64,000 bases of DNA from Pollenia angustigena (Eukaryota > Arthropoda > Insecta > Diptera > Polleniidae): the NCBI GenBank assembly GCA_930367215.1, contig OV884058.1, positions 195,318,208 through 195,382,207 of the forward strand. The letters are read 5' to 3'. Of this stretch, positions 61,101 to 64,000 are shown piece by piece (positions within the stretch are counted from its first letter, which is position 1; every line of letters starts with the position of its first letter). The position numbers were made by a program, and so were the translations under genes. Under the pieces are notes generated by a model. That model did no database searches and was not told the origin of the DNA. It was given only the letters and a program-made list of their open reading frames with translations.

Positions 61101-62782
61101 AAACTTTCTTAATAAAATTACTTTTAATAATATTTTCCTTAAATATTAAAGTTTTCCTGAATGGGATAATTTGATAAAACAAATTTGTTATTTTTAATAA
61201 TTTCTAGATTTTTTTCTTTTTTTTCATAAAGTTTGGATTCAATGTGCTATTAAGAAATCTCTTAAAAGGAACCGTATAAGAAAATAATTAATTTGATATT
61301 CACAAACTTACTCATATATACGGCAATCAGCTGCAGGTATTTTATCTTTAAAATAGGTACAAATGACTAAAGAATGATCGCCACCCGAAAATATTTGTTT
61401 TATTATATATGATGGCTCCAAATCTTTAGTTGTTTCTGATTCTATTAAAGCGTGGCCGCTAGGAGAAACCTTTTAAGATAAAATAAAAAGTTTTAATCAA
61501 TTTAAAAAAAAGTCAATAATAAATTAAAATATTTAGAGTACATATAAATCTCCGCATTCAAAAACAAAATTTTGCCATTTATTTTGGAAGAATAAAGTTG
61601 AGAGTAAAAATAACCCTCTAATAATAATGAGTCATCGTCAAGACGAATTCATTACAGGTGATCTTAAAAGTCCTGCTGATAACTTTTTTTCTGTAGCTTT
61701 ATAATTGTTGGATGTCAAAATTTTGTTTATTCTTTGTTTCTACATTTGGTTAAAAAAAACAAATTGCTTGTGGTTTTTGTACGAGTAATGAATTCACCTT
61801 GGTCATCGTACAATCTTTACTTTTTTTCCATAACGAAGAAAACTTATTTGTACTCCTAGTGTATTTGAAATTCTTTTCATAAAGAAAATTCTAATAAATT
61901 AAAACACTTCGTACCCAAGGACCTAAAACAACTTGCGGTATTGGCGTGCTATTAGTAACACGAGTACCCAATTGGCCCGCACAGCCCAAACCAAAACCAT
62001 AAACTCGTCCACGTGAAGGTACCAAAGCTAATGTATGCTTTGTACCACATGCAATTTGTGTCACCATACTACCCATAAGTTCTACAACCATGCGAGGTAA
62101 AACTTCATTTGCATCACCACCATGACCCAGCTGGCCATATCGGCCAGAACCACAAGTAAAAACACCACCATCATTTGTTAGGAACACAGAAAATTCTTCA
62201 CCACAGGCTATATAACGTACAGCCAAGCTGCGTAATGTTTTCAATTGTGTAGGATAACAACGATTAACATAGTCATTAAGGCCCAATTGACCACAATTGT
62301 TACGACCCCAACCAAATACAGCACCAGATTTTGAGATAACAAAAGAATGATTGCCACCGCAGGTAATAAAGGCAATGGGTATACCCTGTAAGGCAGTAAT
62401 TACACGAGGCACGTTTGAATGTACTAAATCGCTGGTTGAAGCTACACCGAGTTGTCCATAAATATTAGAACCCCAAGCATATAATTCGCCGCCTAAAAAT
62501 AAATATTTAATATTTTTTTTTTTTTTATTTAAAATCAGAACTTACAATTTGTTAAGGCCAAACTATGGTTATTGCCACAGGCTATTTGTACTGCATGTTT
62601 TGATACTAAATATCTCACAATTTTCGGTTGTATCACCACATCAAGACTATTCGTTATACCCAGTTGGCCATAATCGTTATGGCCCCAAGTAAAAATCTGA
62701 CCCCAATCGTTTAGTGCCATTGAATGGCGCGCTCCGCAACTTATACGTGTTATGGCATAGTTTTCCAATTCTGCTATAAGTT
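36776..62782 (-). CDS. Herc4: HERC4-type E3 ubiquitin ligase (RCC1 repeats + HECT), 5' exons outside window
   Basis: Exons (minus): 62782-62546, 62492-61915, 61469-61312, 51471-51210, 51142-50828, 50754-50581, 50507-50388, 50321-49723, 49639-49552, 49494-49357, 37114-37001, 36928-36776. All junctions are GT/AG and in phase, giving ~978 residues; I recall human HERC4 as about 1057, so one or a few N-terminal exons lie beyond 64000. The first three exons are an RCC1-like propeller, the last six a HECT domain ending QGFSLV, with the thioester Cys ([10 protein letters not shown]) encoded at 36877-36875. HECT ligases accept ubiquitin from an E2 on that Cys and pass it to substrate in the cytosol. 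Two introns are huge (12.2 and 9.8 kb) and hold the transposons described here. No stop or frameshift was found in the exons. Confidence 0.92.
37181..37770. repeat. Dispersed repeat with terminal hairpin (partner near 51504-51800)
   Basis: The sequence AAAGATTTTGTTATTCGTGC occurs twice (37192, 37686), and TTCACTGGTTGCTTAGGCCA occurs here (37287) and at 51626 in the other HERC4 intron. 37644-37770 forms a hairpin: TTTTTGGGAATACAAAATTT with its complement. A 30-bp direct duplication (TTGAAATTCTCTCAACATTA) lies near 37490-37545. Class unknown. Confidence 0.6.
38407..40568. mobile_element. 2.16-kb TIR element with CAGGCATGTT ends
   Basis: Left CAGGCATGTTCAGAAATCAC and right GTGATTTTCATAACATGCCTG; both arms have runs of GATTTNAAATCAC words. 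Flanks share only ATA, so the target duplication is unclear and the superfamily is not assigned. A related fragment is at about 25824. The middle is replaced by the palindrome at 39047-40325. Confidence 0.7.
39047..40325. repeat. ~600-bp-arm palindrome of the 563-bp tRNA-like unit
   Basis: A direct unit starts at 39047 and is followed in tandem by the start of a second (about 39608). At about 39711 the sequence turns round and runs back as the reverse complement to 40325. Arms 39097-39694 and 39727-40325 are nearly identical (one visible difference, GAAGACTG versus GACGACTG). Tandem plus inverted arrangement suggests break-and-copy or fold-back synthesis. Confidence 0.9.
40569..41545. other. 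Intronic stretch with unrecognised open frame
   Basis: A minus-strand frame at 41172-40858 (104 residues, [32 protein letters not shown]) looks protein-like but I do not recognise it; it is probably a transposon relic. A GC-richer patch at 41385-41480 (GGCGCGCCCTTGCCGCGACC) stands out from its surroundings and ends in a donor-like AAGGTAAAG; origin unknown. Confidence 0.35.
41546..42868 (+). mobile_element. Non-autonomous Helitron 1
   Basis: Begins TCTATATATATAAAAATG after A41545; ends with the hairpin TGCG-AAG-CGCA and CCGGGTTAAGCTAG before T42869. The interior is a series of diverged ~400-500-bp modules (GAGCCCCGAAATTGAAATAA occurs repeatedly). No coding capacity. Confidence 0.9.
42869..43387 (+). 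mobile_element. Non-autonomous Helitron 2, abutting Helitron 1
   Basis: Starts TGTATATATAAAAATTAAAA immediately after the CTAG of Helitron 1 and ends GCGCACGGGTTAAGCTAG before a T. The interior matches one module of Helitron 1. Head-to-tail abutment is a known Helitron pattern. Confidence 0.85.
43763..44553. mobile_element. 791-bp TIR element, CCCAGCAAAAAA family, copy A
   Basis: Left CCCAGCAAAAAACTTTTGAA, right GCATGTCTTTTTTTGCTGGG, flanked by TA on each side. Inside, from 44094, is one end of the CAAGGCTTATCCAATAGG family with its adjacent sequence but not its partner end. It is inverted relative to copy B. Confidence 0.85.
44882..45067. mobile_element. 186-bp fold-back MITE nested in hAT
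   Basis: AGGTGAGTTGCAAAACTCGT and, on the right, ACGAGTTTTACAACTCACCT; arms continue through TACGAGATG and CATCTCGTA. Non-coding. Confidence 0.8.
45481..45922. mobile_element. ~440-bp MITE nested in hAT
   Basis: AAGGTGTTATGATACTTGCT with ATTTTTTGTATT inside it on the left, and its complement AGCAAGTATCATAACAGCTT on the right. It begins right at the end of the 45221-45481 open frame and may have cut it. No target duplication resolved. Confidence 0.7.
46269..47301. mobile_element. 1033-bp TIR element, CCCAGCAAAAAA family, copy B
   Basis: Same ends as copy A but inverted; flanked by AC on each side. Its interior matches copy A in reverse, including the single CAAGG-family end (here decayed to CCTTA at 46724). 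It is longer because of the GGAGGG MITE at 46787-47023. Confidence 0.85.
46787..47023. mobile_element. 237-bp MITE, GGAGGG ends, nested in copy B
   Basis: GGAGGGTTCAAAGCTGAACC and, on the right, TTCAGCTCTGATCCCTCC; flanked by ATAT. It is absent from copy A, so it inserted after the two copies diverged. Confidence 0.75.
47520..48532. mobile_element. 1.0-kb non-autonomous hAT, CAGGGAAACCAG ends
   Basis: CAGGGAAACCAGAAATAT and the complement ATATTTCTGGTTTCCCTG, with a perfect 8-bp duplication GTAATAAC (47512-47519, 48533-48540). The subterminal AAAATATGCA words resemble those of the hAT at 20707-21963, so the two may be related. No open transposase. Confidence 0.92.
48541..49356. other. Intronic spacer with inverted, decayed TATACCC-family fragment
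   Basis: Around 48830-48900 the sequence TTTGTCATTCCGTTTGTAAT and TATAAAGTAGATATA is the reverse complement of the 35001-35990 family 3' part. No gene other than the HERC4 exon beginning at 49357. Confidence 0.5.
49357..51471 (-). CDS. Herc4: HERC4 exons: linker and HECT N-lobe
   Basis: Seven exons. The linker includes [16 protein letters not shown] and [24 protein letters not shown] begins around [25 protein letters not shown], continues with [15 protein letters not shown] and [13 protein letters not shown] (E2-binding N-lobe), and reaches [16 protein letters not shown]. All these are family landmarks. The 88-bp exon 49639-49552 is short but phase-required. Confidence 0.93.
52410..52997. 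mobile_element. 588-bp pogo-like MITE
   Basis: CAGTACTTTTCGCTTATAGT and the complement ACTATAAACGAAAAGTACTG with TA on both sides. The CAGTA...TTCGCTTA end resembles pogo of Drosophila (Tc1/mariner superfamily). The motif GGACTATATCGCTAATGTGA occurs near both ends. Non-coding. Confidence 0.85.
53414..53746 (+). repeat. 5' LTR (333 bp)
   Basis: AGTTAAGAAACG... to ...GAATGTTTTAATT. An AATAAA-like signal (AATAAAGAAG) is near 53678. Nearly identical to the 3' LTR once that LTR's insertion is ignored (a few differences such as ACGCTGACG versus ACGCCGACG), so the provirus is young. Confidence 0.92.
54329..56506 (+). pseudogene. Errantivirus gag with 903-bp in-frame tandem duplication and stops
   Basis: The frame starts at 54329 and encodes a gag matrix/capsid-like protein ([35 protein letters not shown]). 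It meets TAA at 55016-55018; the frame resumes past the stop with the downstream capsid and Gln/Asn-rich tail. 54398-55300 is repeated directly as 55301-56203 (903 bp = 301 codons), including the stop, now also at 55919-55921. The remainder runs open to 56506. Described as found; no repaired version is given. Confidence 0.9.
54398..56203 (+). repeat. 903-bp direct tandem duplication within gag
   Basis: Copy 1 54398-55300, copy 2 55301-56203. I see only two substitutions (ACAATTCT/ACTATTCT near 54890/55793 and GACCTG/GCCCTG near 54932/55835). The short word CAGC is at the junctions, consistent with microhomology or slippage. Confidence 0.95.
56539..57660 (+). pseudogene. Errantivirus pol remnant: protease C-part + reverse transcriptase
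   Basis: In the -1 frame relative to gag, as expected for pol. The protease end motif DILLGYNFM is present, but no DTG/DSG active-site motif is seen before it. RT motifs are intact: [53 protein letters not shown] and YIDDIIVFS. The frame stops at 57658-57660, directly followed by env-type sequence; RNase H and integrase are deleted. Confidence 0.88.
57661..58778 (+). pseudogene. Errantivirus env remnant (C-terminal part)
   Basis: The N-terminal part of env is missing. The region has in-frame stops near 57870 and 58015, then an open stretch of 252 codons (58020-58778) with Cys-containing ectodomain, several Asn-X-Ser/Thr sites and one hydrophobic segment near residues 185-210 ([18 protein letters not shown]), the membrane anchor, then a short cytoplasmic tail. 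Insect errantivirus env proteins are related to baculovirus F proteins. No fusion-peptide or cleavage-site region is visible in the retained open part. Confidence 0.8.
58810..59567 (+). repeat. 3' LTR, interrupted by a 423-bp insertion
   Basis: Starts AGTTAAGAAACG and ends GAATGTTTTTATT. Matches the 5' LTR except for the insertion 58976-59398. Confidence 0.92.
58976..59398. mobile_element. 423-bp TIR element in the 3' LTR, CCCAATAAAAAAT ends
   Basis: CCCAATAAAAAAT and its complement, with a 2-bp duplication CA (58974-58975, 59399-59400) that the 5' LTR shows was single before insertion. A second inverted pair is inside: GAAGCAGGTTTGTAAGGGAG and CTCCCTTACAAACCTGCTTC. It resembles the CCCAGCAAAAAA elements in end sequence and 2-bp duplication. 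Confidence 0.88.
59700..59766 (-). ncRNA. tRNA-like pol III promoter remnant (pseudo-tRNA or SINE head)
   Basis: On the minus strand, A-box-like TGGTTTAGTTGTCTAGG (59766-59750) and B-box-like GGTTCGAATC (59717-59708) are 33 bp apart, followed by a T-run, the pol III terminator pattern. The T-arm stem does not pair well, so this is not a functional tRNA gene. Confidence 0.35.
59877..60142. mobile_element. 266-bp MITE, TGCTGGTTCACAC family
   Basis: GTGCTGGTTCACACAGGTCA on the left and TGACTTGTGTGAACCAGCAC on the right. Shares ends and interior words (CTTTTAGGAGAGAGGGG) with 32189-32292 and the single end at 24329. Confidence 0.85.
60400..60515. repeat. Fragment of the TATACCC dispersed repeat
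   Basis: CGACAACCGGATTTGAACTT-type start, AAGGACCCAGAATATATATA and ACAAACGGAATGACAAA, in the same order as the ends of 35001-35990 but without the middle, suggesting internal deletion. Confidence 0.7.
60565..60695. mobile_element. 131-bp palindromic MITE
   Basis: GCCTATTTCCGATGTACGAA and, on the right, CGCACATCGAAAATAGGC; inner arms pair through CATTTAAAAC and GTTTTAAATG. Resembles 20939-21071 in architecture. Confidence 0.75.
61312..62782 (-). CDS. Herc4: HERC4 exons encoding RCC1 repeats
   Basis: Exon 62782-62546 gives [23 protein letters not shown] and [11 protein letters not shown]; 62492-61915 gives [38 protein letters not shown] and [10 protein letters not shown]; 61469-61312 gives [10 protein letters not shown] and leads out of the propeller. 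The recurring WG...GQLG pattern is diagnostic of RCC1 blades. The exon starting 62782 opens in phase with one base carried from an unseen upstream exon. Confidence 0.92.
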
Positions 62783-62859
62783 CTGGGTTATCGAAATGAA
62801 AAAAAAAAATAGTTTTTTTTTATAACATTTCCTAAAATAGTGACAGCTTTAAAAGTAGA

Positions 62860-63300
62860 CTAGATGACCCGTGCGAATATTTCGCACCGTTAGTTGTCAT
62901 TTTTGTAACATAAAATGAAAATAATAAATAGAAATTTTAGAAACTTCAATACATTTTATTAAAAGTATAATAATATTAGAAATCATAATATATATTATAC
63001 ATATTTACATACATACAAACATATGTTTAAATGCTTTTATGATACTTCTTTGAATACAATGTTAGAGGTAATGACATGATCATCGTTAACTTTTTGCCCG
63101 TACGAATCCTTTATCAATGAAAATATTAATTTTTCAATATATATCATACATATTTACATACATACATACATATGTCTAAATGCTTTTATAATACTTCTTT
63201 GAATACAATGTTAGTGGTAATAACATGATCATCGTTAACTTTTTGCTCGTACGAATCCTTTATCAATGAAAATATTATTTTTTAAATTTCTAATTATTTT
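62860..63300 (-). mobile_element. Helitron 3' terminus (minus strand) with 149-bp tandem repeat
   Basis: On the minus strand the hairpin GTGCGAA-ATA-TTCGCAC is followed by GGGTCATCTAG and then T, a Helitron 3' end at 62860. A ~149-bp unit is repeated in tandem (cores ATGCTTTTATGATACTTCTT at 63031 and the matching site at 63180). The 5' end is not identified. Confidence 0.65.
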
Positions 63301-63473
63301 TCGTCATTAGTGTTAGAAATAAGCTTTAAAATGAGATATCTTTCATTAAATTTGATGCGGTGGTATGGGAGATATTTGCAACCGACAAAAAAAAGTGCTT
63401 TAGAAATAATATATATGATGATGATATGTACATTAAAAATAATGAAAATATTTTCCATCAGCTATAGAGCTGA

Positions 63474-63947
63474 AAAAAGTGATTTTGTTACCCCTCTGAA
63501 AATAAAGCTTGAATGTTTTATGATGATTCCCAGAATATTTTGGTTCTAGCGTTGACCATCCGTGAGCTGGACCATTTTTAAAAAATGTCGTTTTTCGGTT
63601 TTTCGAATTTTTTTGTACTTTACTCCAAGACGACATAGATAAAATTTGGTATCATCGAAAAGAGTTTTTGAAGCAGCCTCCAATAGCTTATAAAACTTGA
63701 CCACTTGAGATAATTGAGATGCTAAACTAAATACATGTTTTTGTGTAGGGTTTTCATACAAATTCTACGTATGTGGAAATAATATTCTGCTTTTTAAATT
63801 GAGGTAATCGACGAAAAACTGACAAATAAATTTTTTAAAAATGGTCAAGCTCACGGATGGTCACCGCTAGAACCAACATATTTTGGGAATCATCATAAAA
63901 CATATCAAGCTTTATTTTCAGAGGGGTAACAAAATCACTTTTTTTTT
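63474..63947. repeat. Fold-back repeat with ~110-bp arms
   Basis: 63474-63585 (AGTGATTTTGTTACCCCTCT, GATGATTCCCAGAATATTTT, GACCATCCGTGAGCTGGACC) recurs inverted at 63838-63947 with a few differences. The loop is ~250 bp of unique sequence. It lies in the HERC4 5' intron. Confidence 0.85.
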
Positions 63948-64000
63948 GAGTCGCTCTAATGTATTCATATGTAATATATTAATGCGCATGTTAAAAATTC

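Overview
The window looks like nuclear DNA of a higher (cyclorrhaphan, probably calyptrate) fly. It is visibly AT-rich, the genes have introns with GT/AG borders, the Rac GTPase is almost letter-for-letter a fly Rac1, and the transposons (LOA-clade LINEs, Ty3/gypsy and errantivirus elements, hAT, pogo and Helitron relics) are those of Diptera. Host coding DNA is a small part of the window. Most of the rest is layered transposon debris. The organism call is inference; species is not determined.

Host genes, left to right: an intronless NT5DC1-like HAD phosphatase (17996-19522, +); a six-exon cytosolic acetyl-CoA acetyltransferase (Acat2-like, 22052-23695, -); an intronless-in-CDS Rac1 GTPase (26379-26957, +); and a HERC4-type RCC1-HECT ubiquitin ligase (36776-62782, -), twelve exons visible, its 5' exons beyond the right edge. 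From memory, Acat2/CG9149, Rac1 and CG9153/Herc4 are close together on Drosophila 3L, so this may be conserved microsynteny; that needs a map check. The genes do not form a pathway.

Left 17 kb (1-17.2 kb) is a transposon nest. A LOA-type LINE (minus strand, running off the left edge) sits in a hAT transposase relic that also carries a 448-bp TIR element. A 5'-truncated LOA LINE (3622-7972) follows. About 2.07 kb of this (2433-4512) is duplicated at 8683-10754. Next is a minus-strand gypsy-type element (10755-16577) split by a near-perfect 5.9-copy tandem array of a 563-bp unit that carries a tRNA-like pol III promoter.

Middle (17-36.7 kb): genes separated by small inverted-repeat elements (several with 5'-CAAGG ends and 8-bp target duplications), a hAT relic, a Helitron and a Russian-doll nest at 32.7-36.0 kb.

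Right (36.8-64 kb): the HERC4 gene is stretched by two large introns. The 12.2-kb intron holds a 2.2-kb TIR element with a ~600-bp-arm palindrome of the 563-bp unit, two abutting Helitrons, two inverted copies of a CCCAGC-ended element flanking a hAT, and another hAT. The 9.8-kb intron holds a pogo-like MITE and a 6.15-kb errantivirus-like LTR provirus in antisense orientation, defective in every gene, with a 903-bp in-frame tandem duplication in gag.

No operon, CRISPR array or new enzymatic system was seen. The most unusual content is structural: the 563-bp tRNA-like unit in three arrangements, the family of CAAGG-ended elements (one apparently only 24 bp long), and the ordered nesting. Exon borders were derived by hand from splice signals and reading-frame continuity; no alignments or searches were run.
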